Positions 33,001 to 43,620 of a DNA stretch of 64,000 bases are shown piece after piece. The DNA is taken from assembly GCA_916610825.1 (NCBI GenBank), contig OU744447.1, forward strand, positions 25,607,037-25,671,036, given 5' to 3'. Every line of letters begins with the position of its first letter. Position 1 is the stretch's first letter. The position numbers and the translations under genes are program-made. The notes below the pieces were generated by a model that saw only the letters and a list, made by a program, of their open reading frames with translations, did not search any database and was not told the origin of the DNA. This DNA is from Haliclystus octoradiatus (Eukaryota; Cnidaria; Staurozoa; Stauromedusae; Haliclystidae).

Positions 33001-34945
33001 TTACTCAACATTGAGCACTTTCATATACATATGTGTATCTGAGTGACACTCAATATAATTACTTATTTATTTTATAATTTATTATCATAACTTCTTTTAT
33101 AATCTATTACACGATGTTTGATAAAAATGGTTATAAGTCATTTAGATATCAGCATACCTTCGCAATCTGTTCCTTTATAACCAGTTGGGCAGATACATTC
33201 ATAACCATCTCTCACTTCATTACATGTACCACCGTTCATACATGGATCACTCTCACAATGACCTGGAAGTAAAGGGAAAAGATACACGATAGTTTACATC
33301 CAGCTAATGTGAAAATGGGATGCTATAGTCTGTTAACTAATTTTGAAATTATATAGGCTTGAACTCTATACCAAAGCACAGAAATATTTTCCTAATATCA
33401 TTTATTATGGCCTTAGAAGAGGAAGCTTCAGTGATCTGGGGTTTGAAGGAGTACTATACCTATGTGACAATAGCTGTTGTAATACTCATCCCGTGATAAC
33501 CCCTATTGAAGCGTGTTCGAAATATCCACATGACCATACATCTCCACAAAGAAGAAATAACATTTTTGAAACCTTCCGTAATCTGTCTGTCCTAAAGTAG
33601 TCCGTCGATAAATAGTGACGCGTCCTCTATTGATGTCATTTAAAGTTATCCCCCCGGATCGTTTGTAATCACATGTTAAATGAATCAATGAACATATTCT
33701 GTATAGGGAAATCAGATCTAATGGATAGTTGCTATGTGGACTTGTAAAGAGGACCACATACTGATTTTCATGGGATCCGCTAGTTGACTTACCATCTTCT
33801 CTGTGTTCGTGTTCGTATTCCCCATGATCATATCCACCATGTTCATATTCACCGTGATCATAATCACCGTGATCCATATCTTCTTCAGAATCCATATAAA
33901 ATGGCCGGCGATGATGATATCCTTCATTATGATAATATTTATTAACAAATGAATTATATGGCATTACTTCAGGTGGCCTTGGTATGTGTGTTGTAACAAT
34001 CGTCTTTTGTGTCATTGGAGGTGCTTTTAAATAAACATAGCCATCTTTAATTAAAAATGGTGTTCTTGGTCTGGAGATGAATTGTCTTTTCTCACCTATC
34101 TGCGGTATCATACTTCTCTTATTTTCATTTTCATCTTGCACTACTTTACGTAACTCTGGGTCATGTACGCCCAATGAGATACTACTTTTAGTTGATACAT
34201 CGTCTTTTGATGATCTATCTTCCTCACTTGGTATGCCAGGTATGAAGCTCTTTTTTGATTTATTAATTAATTTGGATGATTTTAATGATAATAATGCTTT
34301 CGGTGTTAATGTAATTGCAGTATCACCAGAACCGGAATCATCATCATCATCATCATCATCTGTATCTTCGTCATCTTTGCTGTAACGATCTTCGAATGGA
34401 TTTGATCTTTCTGATTCGTCTGATTCTTGATTTAAATTCTCATCATCATCATCATCATCGTCATCGCTATTGTTTTCGACTGACTTCGGGATATTACTAC
34501 GTCCTGAACCAGTACTTCTAATAGAATTTCTTTTCTTCTCGAATCCCGAATCACCTCCTATAGTTCCCATAGTGCTTTCTTCATCAGCATTATTAGGTTG
34601 GTCAAAATTATCAACTGCAGCACCGCCTTTATCCGAGTCTAAGTCTACAACGGAGCCTCGCTCTTGGAGCATTGCCTGATCGGAAAAGGGCATCGATGCT
34701 AATTCACTATTTCTTTGATCTACACCTTCATCAAATGAATTGCTTCCATCATCGCTTCCTCCACCGCCGTCAACTTCTTCTATTAAATGTGATTTATGAT
34801 CTATGTTATTATTTCTACTTCCCTCGATATTCATCTTTTTCGTTGCCGAATATAATTTCTCATGTCTATATCTTATTCCACGGCACTCAACACAACTATA
34901 CAAAATGGCCGCCACCATTAAGAGCCATAATAGCCTTTCCTCCAT
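23920..34945 (-). CDS. Secreted multi-EGF protein with acidic N-terminus (14 exons, 3' end not seen)
   Basis: The exons from the start are 34945-33793, 33262-33158, 32693-32583, 31349-31239, 30567-30442, 29468-29370, 29111-28995, 28511-28401, 27514-27401, 26773-26663, 26143-26033, 25270-25160, 24667-24527 and 24024-23920. Every junction is phase 1, giving about 875 residues so far. Exon 1 has a signal peptide and an acidic, low-complexity region. Each of the next twelve exons encodes one six-cysteine EGF module, and the last a YGCCPDG module. It is an extracellular or matrix protein of EGF-repeat type; few modules carry the calcium-binding consensus. No transmembrane segment was found, and the gene probably continues below 23920. 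I do not recognise a named orthologue. Confidence 0.85.
24527..24667 (-). CDS. EGF module 12 with C-terminal extension
   Basis: 141 bp. It reads [15 protein letters not shown] then [14 protein letters not shown], followed by about a dozen extra residues ([11 protein letters not shown]), so this is probably the last EGF before a linker. Confidence 0.85.
25160..25270 (-). CDS. EGF module 11
   Basis: 111 bp. It reads [15 protein letters not shown] then [14 protein letters not shown]. Confidence 0.85.
26033..26143 (-). CDS. EGF module 10
   Basis: 111 bp. It reads [15 protein letters not shown] then [14 protein letters not shown], ending in Thr-Gly across the junction. Confidence 0.85.
26663..26773 (-). 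CDS. EGF module 9
   Basis: 111 bp. It reads [15 protein letters not shown] then [14 protein letters not shown]. The intron directly upstream carries the inverted-repeat element at 26798. Confidence 0.85.
26798..26979. mobile_element. TA-flanked MITE in an EGF-gene intron
   Basis: The ends TACAGTTAAACCTGTTATAA and, inverted, TACAGTAAAACCTATATATA pair. Inside, GGCCACCTGTCTATA is repeated about 75 bp apart. TA at both edges fits a Tc1/mariner-type insertion. A related end occurs at 30064 (TACAGTTGAATCCGG). Confidence 0.6.
27401..27514 (-). CDS. EGF module 8
   Basis: 114 bp. It reads [16 protein letters not shown] then [14 protein letters not shown]. Confidence 0.85.
27763..27985 (-). mobile_element. 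tRNA-derived SINE, copy 1
   Basis: Read on the minus strand, the element starts GGGCGGCCTTGGTGTAGTGG with an A-box-like part, and about 45 bp later has GGTCTCGGGTTTAGTCCC, a B-box-like part. It ends in a poly(A) run (the T run at 27763-27776). A core CTTGCAGCTT and a GGTTGGCTAGATTG block are shared with 60778-61015. It lies in an intron of the EGF gene. Confidence 0.75.
28401..28511 (-). CDS. EGF module 7
   Basis: 111 bp. It reads [15 protein letters not shown] then [14 protein letters not shown]; standard spacing. Confidence 0.85.
28690..28835 (+). repeat. Interspersed repeat family A, copy 3
   Basis: A diverged relative of 43030-43205 in the same orientation: AGCCTTCTGGAGCCCTAG, CAACTTTTTCTTCTG and TTCTTCTGGATTTTCTCTAG are recognisable. 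Confidence 0.5.
28995..29111 (-). CDS. EGF module 6
   Basis: 117 bp. It reads [16 protein letters not shown] then [14 protein letters not shown]; the start lacks the acidic residue seen in other modules. Confidence 0.85.
29370..29468 (-). CDS. EGF module 5 (short)
   Basis: 99 bp, the shortest module. It reads [15 protein letters not shown], then a very short central loop to [13 protein letters not shown]. Confidence 0.85.
30064..30285. mobile_element. Possible second member of the TACAGTT element family
   Basis: The left end TACAGTTGAATCCGGTAATA resembles that at 26798, and CCGGATTTTACCCTA near 30260 is roughly inverted to it. GAGCAAT is repeated four times near 30152-30172. The boundaries are uncertain. 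Confidence 0.35.
30442..30567 (-). CDS. EGF module 4 (longer)
   Basis: 126 bp. It reads [15 protein letters not shown], with an extended loop (VGISMVGLV) before [13 protein letters not shown]; six cysteines are kept. Confidence 0.82.
31239..31349 (-). CDS. EGF module 3
   Basis: 111 bp. It reads [16 protein letters not shown], then [14 protein letters not shown]; the donor is GTGAGT after TCAC, so the joining codon differs from the usual Gly/Glu. Confidence 0.8.
32583..32693 (-). CDS. EGF module 2
   Basis: 111 bp. It starts [16 protein letters not shown] and continues to [14 protein letters not shown], in phase 1 at both ends. Confidence 0.85.
32818..32981. mobile_element. 164-bp hairpin MITE in an EGF-gene intron
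   Basis: Near-perfect arms of about 58 bp: TAGAATAAGAGCTAAAGATG on the left and, reversed, TAGAATAAGAGACAAAGATG on the right, both continuing through CGTTACTCAGAGTTTC. The loop is about 50 bp. TA borders both ends. Confidence 0.8.
33158..33262 (-). CDS. EGF module 1
   Basis: 105 bp, acceptor ACTTCCAG, donor GTATGC. It has [12 protein letters not shown] and [14 protein letters not shown] with all six cysteines. Confidence 0.85.
33793..34945 (-). CDS. Exon 1: signal peptide, acidic and His/Tyr-rich region
   Basis: The ATG at 34945 starts [17 protein letters not shown], a clear signal peptide ending near VEC-RG. The chain then has two long Asp runs (coded by GAT repeats near 34440-34470 and 34339-34362), many Ser and Glu residues, and near its end five units of the type DHG(D/E/G)Y or EHG(G)Y. 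These could bind metal ions. The donor is GATG/GTAAGT at 33792. Frames on the plus strand over the repeats are shadows. Confidence 0.85.
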
Positions 34946-37067
34946 TACGGAGTTTTATTTTGAAGAATTATTTAATATATTCATAGAATTTTAATTAAAA
35001 AAAAAAACAGTTTTTTTCACTCGGCTACAAAGGATTCCGTTTATTTTAGAACTCAATGAAGTTGTCTATCATTCATTAATATTTAATGAGTTGGTTGCCA
35101 TGGTGTATTGATTGAGATCGTGACCTTATGGGGCATTTTAATAGAGCCACTTGTGAGTTATTGCTCGCCTATGTAGAGTTTTGACAGGAAACAATGAAGT
35201 CAAAGATTAGCTTCAAAGTTGTTAGAGCTATTTAAAAAGCATTACCAGTATTGTTATTGTTGCCAGTGGATGCAACATAAACGGCTCGATAAAAAATAAA
35301 ATCGGACACGGATCGATGGAGAAGTACTTTTTAAATATGTAATAGCATTGGACGGTTCTAATTATACTGATGAGAATAACAGATTTACGAAACTCCAATC
35401 AATATTGATGATGGGAAACCTTATTTCACATGAGAAAATTAGGATGTTTGATGTTTTCGAAGAAGATGGTTCATAATCTCATATCCCCGCTCTATCCCTG
35501 ATTAATGGATATAGAATGTTGATTCACTACCCATTTTCCAATCGAATTTCAGAAATTGCAAATTCCTTTTCAGAAATTTCAAGGTTCATTCCAGAAATTT
35601 CCAAATGAGTTTCAGACGGATTATCACTTTCAAGCGAATCTCTAGATCGTAAAGTTAGTAATCATAACTTGATTCTAACTCGATGCTAATGATATAGCCT
35701 ATATGCGTATTTGCTGATACCAACACGGACATTGAAAACATATAATTAATGTATGTATGCATGTATTACATATAAATATATAGAATAATTTAAATTGCCT
35801 GATGATTGCCTTGGCGTGAAACTAATAGTAGCAAATATGAATGTCTGATTTTTTTCGTTTATTAACTATTAAACAGCTCTGCATTTATGGCATCGAGCAC
35901 TATTGAAACGGCAAAGACAACATATAAGTACCTTGATATTTTTAGAATAATTTCTAAAGATTTTGAACATGTCACATCTTCGGAAAGGTTATTTCATGGA
36001 CTGATGACTAATTTGCGAAGGCATATTTGAAACAATCATATTTGCAGTTCCTTTTTCGACTAAGCGTTAAAGAGGGTCATGCAACTAATAGGATACTTTG
36101 ACTGGGCAATTGTAACTATTCGTCTGAATCTAAAAATAGTAGTAGTATATAGACAATCACAGTATAGGAATGTGCCGTACCTCTTTCATCTTCATGCCGA
36201 TATCGCCTTCAGCTGCTTGGTGAAGGATGTCATTCAGTGGTCATGGAGCATACGTCTTGAATCTCTCGATGTGACTTAAAAAATCCATTTGACGTTGGTG
36301 AGCAACGGCAGAGGCAGAAGGGGAAAGTTTCCAGAGTTTAGCCGTTGACAGTAAGTTCGGCTAATGTATTCCTAAAGCATGCCGAAGCATGGCGTCGTGA
36401 GCTGAGTCAAGTCGAGTCAATAATATGGGTGAGAGAAACGCACGTTTGAGATGCAATTAATAGAAAAGTTCTATCGTGAATCTAAACGATCGTAACTTAG
36501 CGTCAGTGTTAACATCGGATTCCCAGAAAACAGAATTTATTTAAACCCCTAAATTCTTCCCAAGCGTGGCAATTACGTTAGATCAGATCATCTGAAGAAG
36601 ATACTAGGAAGTACAGAACCTAAATACTTGAACGAATTTACACGTTTTATGTCACCATTTGCATTTGGTGTAGCAAAGTGTGCCTATCTTATGTCTCCAA
36701 AGCAATAAATTTTGTCTTATAGTCGTGTTTATTGTCAAGCCTACCGTTTTTGCCACCCGTCTAACTTCATTGAGAAGTTGTTGTGCATCAGATATGATAT
36801 TTGCTAAGATAGAAGTATCGTCAACGAATGAGAGGACCGATACGCTGCGCTCTGGATGACGTGAAGGCCTATGATACGACGATCGAGAGTAAATCCGAAA
36901 GAGTCAGGGCAGGTAATAAGAAAAACAAAAGCAATTAATAGAATAAATAAAAAAGAATGACATTGTGTCTTTCTGTGGTACACTATAGGATGTCGGGAAA
37001 TCGTCAGTATCGCCATAAATTCATTAAATTATATCCAATATAAAGAATTTAACTACATAAACTAAAG

Positions 37068-37268
37068 CTAATCCCAGATAGCTGGACGGTTGTTGTAAAC
37101 ATGCAGATGATAGAAAACAGATCTTGTAAACGATCGTTGGACTTGCTCGATAATAGTTATGACCTTGATAAGATGTGGATTCCAAACTGGGGTAGATGAT
37201 TCGAGAATTGGTCGTATATATGTTGTAAATGATTTAATCAGTAACTCTGGATTATTTGATAAAAACAT
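37068..37268 (-). pseudogene. LINE reverse transcriptase C-terminal fragment
   Basis: The minus strand reads LIKSFTTYIRPILESSTPVW then NPHLIKVITIIEQVQRSFT, typical of the region after the catalytic motif in LINE reverse transcriptases. The copy is only a fragment. Confidence 0.7.
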
Positions 37269-37884
37269 TTCTTCATATTAAAGAAATACTTTTTTATACT
37301 GCGGATCATAAAGAGCAATTTTTTGAAGACTTCAAATCAGATTTTAGTTGAACTCCAAAATCAGTTCCAGAAGACGAACAGGCAAGGCATTTTCATTAAG
37401 CTGGTACATCGGACCGTGAATAGACAAGATGGAACCCTGGGGTACAACACTTATGGCATACAGAATTTCGGAAAATTTGGACTCGACTTTTGCTTATCTG
37501 TAATTGTGTATGCACGTAAGAGCGATGGGACATTAAACCAAATTGAACTTTCGTTATTAAGTTCCGTGCTTTAAGATCGTGTATATATGTCTTTTGCACT
37601 TATAGACTCCACAGTCTTACATATGACAGAAGTTAGAGAGATTAATCTACAATTAACACCTAATTCGTGACGAAATTGCTAAATCATGCAATCGAAGGTA
37701 CTATAGTACTGAAGCTCCCAGATGTGCAAATACCACGCCTTTTTCGGACAAAATGCCTGCATTCTTGTGTGTAGCACCTGCTCTGGCTACCTGACGTGTT
37801 CCTAATTTTTGCGCATAAATTTCAGAACCCGCGATAGGGGAGCTCGACTATTCGATATCTAATGGGCTGGTGTGTGTCTGATTC

Positions 37885-38035
37885 AAAAATCAAAGAGGAC
37901 GGTAAAACTTTACGGCAGGTAAGAATTGATACCCTAAATTTCATGTTTTGATGACCAAAGCAAAGGGAAAATTCAAACATTTCGAAAATCGTCTAAATTG
38001 ATGGTGTAAACTTTCTAGAATGAGAGTCAAAAATG
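37885..38035. repeat. Interspersed repeat family D, copy 2
   Basis: A diverged match to 21350-21465 including GGCAGGTAAGAATTGATACC and TCTAAATTGATGGTG. No coding content was seen. Confidence 0.55.
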
Positions 38036-40235
38036 AAGCATGCTAGAATCACGCTACTTCAACTTTCACACCATAATTAAGTGATCACCAGGCGAATAAT
38101 TTGCTAGACTGCAATAATTCATCCGTATCCATCTATGAGCATGTTTTACAGTTGATTGGCTATTGATTATGCTATTGTATTGTTTATTTAATTATGTCTG
38201 TTTTTTAAAATTCTGATTTAGATTAGATAGTCTATATTGGCAAAATATCAAACTGTTTTAGTAAAGGATCTAAGGAAACGTTTTCAATTAAATTATTGTC
38301 TTTGGGGGCAGATGTGTGTTCCAAACTGGACTTCAATTATTAAGGATATTAAGGACCGGACATAAATTTTAAATTTAAATGCGGGGATGAGTAGAACATA
38401 GATTTTTTGAAGTGAAACATAATTGGAAAATGTTTAAATTGTTTGAGTTCCGAAGTAAGAATGTCCAAGAGATCTTTGATTTGAGCATGATGGTGGAGGT
38501 GTTCATCAAAAAGCTGAAAAATTATGATATAGTTACACCACACCCTGAGTTACACGCACGCACGCAAGTTACAGATAGGCTGGTTTTGCTTGGGCTTGAA
38601 ACCAAGGCTTAGGTACCAATCCTCTGACTATCTCTTGTGATCTTTTGTTTGAGCGGGAAACGAAAGTGTCATTGTTCAAGCCCATCATTTCAATTGTCAC
38701 AGATGTTGTCGCTCGAAATTGAAGCCGTAATGAAAATCTACCTCAACTGCTCATAGTCTGCTATCCTTGCATTGTGATGAGACTGCATCTATAAAACAGG
38801 TATGTGAACACGATTTTCATAAATGAAGAAGTCGAAGCTCACAGATTTCGTCTATATGCGTTTTACCATACTGCTAGTTGCTAGTTTAGCCTAGCTTGCC
38901 CCCGAGGTAAGGGCTTATTACAATTAGTCTTCATGTCTGGAAATTGATCACGGGAAAAAAAACAGGCAAGTTTTGATTAAAATAAAGGCAAATCGATATT
39001 AGGATTGAATAGTAATCAATGATAAAATGTCAATGCCTGCCAAATTCTGTTCGCACTTCTTTAGCTTTGATTTAAAATTCAGCTTCAGTTCGAGTTGGGT
39101 TCAGCACGAACTTCGCAAATATTCAAAATCTTCTATGACTTATGAGCCTTGACTATGACTCATCATACTTGGAAGGGAAATGATCTGAGAACAGGAATTA
39201 GTTCTTTGTGCTTATTTTGCTCGATAATCTAGGAATATCTTTCTATGATGTTTAAATTGAACTGGAAATGGAACAAAGGGTAGGCTATCTACTAAATTCT
39301 GAATTCTGATCCTGCTAATTATCTATTTCTTGTCATAAAAATGTATAACAGATTGGCAGGCAAGTACAGTAGAGTATACTGCACAGAAAAAACAGTTGAT
39401 ACCCACTTGCAGGCAATCATTTGAACAGAGGAAAGAGATCATACAACTAATTTGAATATCGCAGTTTCTATATTTATGCAGGTGTGGTAAGGACATGACA
39501 TTTATCTATCTTCTCAATTAAAGAGTTTCAAATGACCAGCAGCCTTTGCTTTGTTTTGTTATTTTGATTACAAGAAACGAGGCTAATCCTCTGGAAAGTG
39601 ACGTCAGAGGATTGTCCTTGTGGCTGTTGCTACGGAAAGACACGACAGAAAGATCGAGAAAATGTTCTGGTTTATCAATTTCAGTTTTGGATAAATCTCA
39701 ATTCTTACTTGTCGAAACGCAAAGTCTATGGCTATAGATAGCCAACAAATGTATATGGCTCACAAATAAATAGCGGAATGAGAGTCACAGTCCGATTATC
39801 TGTTTGAGAAGTTTGACTCAAATCAAAACAACTTAGATAAAATGTACTTTCAAATTAACACTAAATAAATTCAATTTACTGCATCTGAAAAGTCAAGTTA
39901 CCGCATCTAATTAGTCACAGCTATTTAGTAATTTTTCCACAACCAAAAAGTTAGTTTTCACATAATCACATCCAGTATCAGCTACCGGTATTTAGTCACC
40001 TTACCGAAGCAAAAATAATTTTTATCGCAGTTACTTAAGATATTTCATCCCGTTAAGGAATCTGTTCAGTGTCATTCTGGATGTAACTGTGATTTAATTG
40101 GTTGCTTTCCGCTGGCATTTTGCCTTCAACTAAAACATATTCATGTTCGACATGGTTTTCTTGGTGCAGGACTATGCTTCTTCCGGTGATAATGACGATC
40201 ATGCGATACGAAAGGGAATAGGAAAATAAGTGCTT

Positions 40236-40830
40236 ATATGTCCGTACGTACCAATAAGAAAATTATTCTGTTATTCGTCCGTACGGACCAATAACAGCGA
40301 TTTTTTTCGTTTTTATCCGTCCACATGGATCCTTGGGGATTAGGGAGAGTCGTTACCAGCCACTTTCACGCTGAACATATTTTCGTCGTTTCTCATCGTG
40401 GAAGGTCGCTAATGAAATATTATTTGTCCAACTAGTTTAGTTATGTTACGATTTTCTGTATTTGTTTTTCTGTATAAAAATTCTTTAAAATGTTTGCGTT
40501 TGCCTCGATCATTGAAGAACCCCCGGAAAGAGCCGTAGGGGCAGCCATTCTAATGTAGAAATTAAAATTTGTTTCCAAAGTATTTGATTGATGTGATATT
40601 TGTAACTTATTTTCAAAGTTATACAACGGACAAACAATTTATTATTCAATTGTTGGTACATACGGACGAATAATGTATTTTTTTTATTATTGGTACGTAC
40701 GTACAAAAAATGGGGATTTAGACGGTATTCGTCCCCAGATTACGGACCAATAACATAAATTTTTCGTTATTCGTCCGTACAGACAAATAATCAAAACAAT
40801 TTGTTATTCGTCCGTACGGACCAATAAGGT
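40236..40830. repeat. Cluster of palindromic CCGTACGG motifs
   Basis: The motif TTCGTCCGTACGGACCAATA, or close variants, occurs near 40241, 40273, 40653, 40690, 40728, 40768 and 40805. Two copies (40273 and 40805) are almost identical. The motif is a palindrome around CCGTACGG; the flanks TTATTCGT and ACCAATAA are themselves roughly inverted. Confidence 0.75.
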
Positions 40831-41058
40831 TAGCCATAGAAAAATGCTGGGAATTCTTTGAAATTTTCAACAATAAAGCTGACGCTAGGTCCATTGACAA
40901 AGAAGGAGGATGGTCAAATTCTTTTGCGATCAAAATATCAAATAAAGGTTGCGAGCAGAGAATAGATGTACAACTGGTTTTTTTGTTTGCCTTTTTTAGG
41001 GAAAAGATGCAAATAAATTACTCTTTAGCAGCGATTTTTCAAAGTTGCCTTCATAATT

Positions 41059-41370
41059 AGACAATTAGCTGCGGAAATGATCTATTTAGCTTAGGTGAAT
41101 AGACTTTTAAGCTGAGATCTTTCAAAGACGCGTCTACCAGACAATTAGCTATGGAAATGATCTATTTAGCTGCGGTGAATTGACATCTCAGCTATGATTT
41201 CCCAAAGATGCGTCTATTAGACAATTAGCTGTGGAAATGATATATTTAGATGCGTTGAAATGACTTTTTAGCTGCGATTTTTAATTTATGCAGCTATCAG
41301 TCAATTAGCTGCGATAATGATCTATTTAGCTACGGTAAAGCGACATTTTAGCTGCGGAGTTAATTCTAGT
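41059..41370 (+). repeat. 80-bp minisatellite, about four units
   Basis: The units contain AATTAGCTGCGGAAATGATC, TATTTAGCTGCGGTGAATTG and a CAAAGATGCGTCTA block. They are diverged by some 10-20 percent by eye but keep the spacing exactly. Confidence 0.85.
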
Positions 41371-41704
41371 AGCAGATAAAATAGTGAGGTAAAAATTAAA
41401 ATAGGGGATTTATAATGTAGCCTATATATTTCATTGATGAAATAAACTGTCTGAGGATCGCAAATTTGCAATATGTGTGAAACTACAATAATTTATTAAG
41501 AGAAAAATAATTTTCATGAACACTTTACATTTCGCTAATCATACCTTCCTCCGACACCATTGCAATTTTGTTCCAATAGTACAGTAACAGTACTGTAATT
41601 TAACTCTCAAATTGTTTTATAAAATGTGCTTAATACAATCTTTCCAAATTAATTTTTTTTAAAGTTATTTGCTACAAAAAATAAATTTCACACATGCTAA
41701 CACT

Positions 41705-42575
41705 CAGTGATGTGAGAATTACTTTTGAAAAGTAATAAATTACATTACAAATTACTTTTCCTCAAAAGTAACTAATTACATTACTAATTACTTCAGCCTA
41801 AAAAGTAATTGATTACAATTACTAATTACTTTCCCAAAAAAAGTAATTAATTACTAATTACTTCATGATTACTTTAACTTGTGAAACAAAAGATATTGCC
41901 TCCCTTTCGATAATGACATGTCTCGTTTTGACAATCATGGATGCCGTCTTGTTTTTTACGAAGGGGAACGATCGATTTAATAATATTAATTTAATACTGG
42001 TGACTGCAGCAGAGATAAATTGACGTTGAAAACTTTTTAATTAAGTTGCCAAATAAATGGTTTCATTTGATTTATCAAAATGGTTTATTTTTGTCGGATC
42101 AATCTATTCATATAACCATAAATTTTACATCATCTTTTCAATATTCGAAACTCACTCAAATAAAAAATGAAAAACTATTGAATCTATTGATCAACAAAAC
42201 AATGTCAGAACAGAGAAGAATAGGATATGGGATAGGGTATATTGGTCATATATCACACAATTCACCTGGTTTGAATAGCTCTCGTGAAAGCTGCAAATAG
42301 TGTGAGATTGCAACGCAGACAGAACAATAAAAGCAGAACTTAGTGACAGCAACGCCTTTAAAAATTATCACAAGACAACAAAGCAAATATGTTGTAATCA
42401 TAAAGTAATTTGAAAAGTAACGTCAATTACTTTCTGTCAAATAATACTCACTACTTCAAAAAGTAATCAATTAGATTACTTATTACTTTTCTCAAAAAAG
42501 TAACTGATTACTCCTAAAATTACTCCAAAAGTAACGAGTAACGCGTTACTTTAGTAACGAGTATTTACAACACTG
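41705..42575. mobile_element. Non-autonomous hAT-like DNA transposon (871 bp)
   Basis: The ends CAGTGATGTGAGAATTACTT and, inverted, CAGTGTTGTAAATACTCGTT are typical hAT ends. Eight-bp flanks CTAACACT (41697-41704) and CCAACACT (42576-42583) are a near-perfect target-site duplication. Subterminal zones are packed with AGTAATTACTT-type motifs and AGTAACGCGTTACTTT. The interior has no transposase. Confidence 0.85.
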
Positions 42576-42901
42576 CCAACACTGTTATCCTTGAATGACA
42601 TAAACTTGAACTTGATCTGTGAGGGTGAAATAAATATCTTCATTTGTGTGCTGACTCTGATTTCATTTCATTTGTGCTGCTTTTTTTCAGAGGGTTTTCA
42701 TGAAACAGGAATAGGAAATCTCCCTTTTCGATAGTGTAAAACAGGAATTTGTTCAAAGTAATCCTGAGAAACTAGGATTGAACATCATTAAACAGGAGTT
42801 GTAAGCCTCTGTAAACTTGAACTTAAAGCCTACATTAAGGAATGTTGAAAATTCTGAGGGTTTTATTGTATAAAATATACTTGAGATAAAGGTTACTATC
42901 A

Positions 42902-43275
42902 GGGGGTTACCACACATTCCACACATTTGCCATGTTTGTATTCACATTTACTAAACAAGAAAAAGTTAGTGGTGAGAAAAAGACAGTAGTGAAGCGGTAA
43001 AATATCACAAACGCTGAGTGTCTCCCAACCAGGGTCCGACAAAAGGTTCAGCTTTCTGGAATCCTAGGGGTATTTAAACTTTTTCTTCTGGATTTTCTTG
43101 TTGAGGTTTGACCAGAAAATCAGTAAAAACAGCAATTTTCTTCAGAATTTTGTCTAGCCTTCTGGGATCTAGGATCCCAGGATCCCCACTTTTGTCGGAC
43201 CCTGCTACCAACTTTTTTGAGTTTACTAAATATGAATATACAAACATTTGCAAGCGTGTGATAACCGTTTTCTAA
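42902..43275. repeat. Inverted pair of repeat family B with family A inside
   Basis: GGGTTACCACACATTCCACA and TTGTATTCACATTTACTAAA at 42904-42957 pair with ACTAAATATGAATATACAAA at 43226 and GCAAGCGTGTGATAACCG at 43250. Related single copies are at 16490 and 58908. A family A repeat (43030-43205) fills the centre, so it is either part of the element or a nested insertion. Confidence 0.6.
43030..43205 (+). repeat. Interspersed repeat family A, copy 2
   Basis: Reverse complement of 3950-4125 with similar length and many matching blocks. It starts and ends with related motifs GGGTCCGACAAAAGG and TTTTGTCGGACCC, so family A has inverted termini. Confidence 0.7.
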
Positions 43276-43435
43276 AATAAACAAACGGTTTTCGGAGCCA
43301 TGTTTTGCCCTAGCATTTCATGCATGCTTTTTCGACCAATCAGATCGTAGAAACCTTTGTGATATTTAGAATCATTAAGACCTACTATTTTCTTTTTTTT
43401 GTCATACTGTACTACACAATACTAACACTAATACC

Positions 43436-43620
43436 ATGGAAATGCCATGAAAGTGTTATGAAAACACCATGAACATGTAATAAAATGTAAACCACCTTTT
43501 TAATCCCTGAAAAGGTTTGAAAACCATAAAAATATCCATATGCACGATATTAAAATGTGAAAATGCCATGAAAACTCAGTAAAATTTTACAATTTTTTCT
43601 GTGCTTTTGATGTCAATAGT
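43436..43620 (-). repeat. Interspersed repeat family C, copy 1
   Basis: On the minus strand this carries GTGCATATGGATATTTTTAT and GGTTTTCAAACC, matching 44960-45065 and 48985-49100. It is rich in CCATGAAAA-type motifs. Confidence 0.5.

Larger units (their letters stand above)
39850..41370. mobile_element. Foldback element with 80-bp repeats and palindromic core
   Basis: The right arm (about 41030-41370) holds four units that start AGACAATTAGCTGCGGAAAT (41059, 41139, 41219 and, as AGTCAATTAGCTGCG, 41299), spaced exactly 80 bp apart. The left arm (about 39870-40040) has diverged copies in the opposite direction, for example TTACCGCATCTAATTAGTCA at 39899. The middle holds several TTCGTCCGTACGGACCAA motifs. 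No transposase was seen. Confidence 0.5.

Noticed and set aside
34077..34994. Plus-strand frames rich in Ser or His over the EGF gene first exon
   Set aside because: Shadows of the GAT repeats; the minus frame has a signal peptide and splices in phase to EGF exons.
41059..41370. CRISPR-like array, from regular 80-bp spacing
   Set aside because: The units are similar along their full length with no unique spacers, and this is an animal genome.
42046..42300. 84-codon frame in the hAT-like element
   Set aside because: No similarity to a hAT transposase; probably chance in AT-rich DNA.
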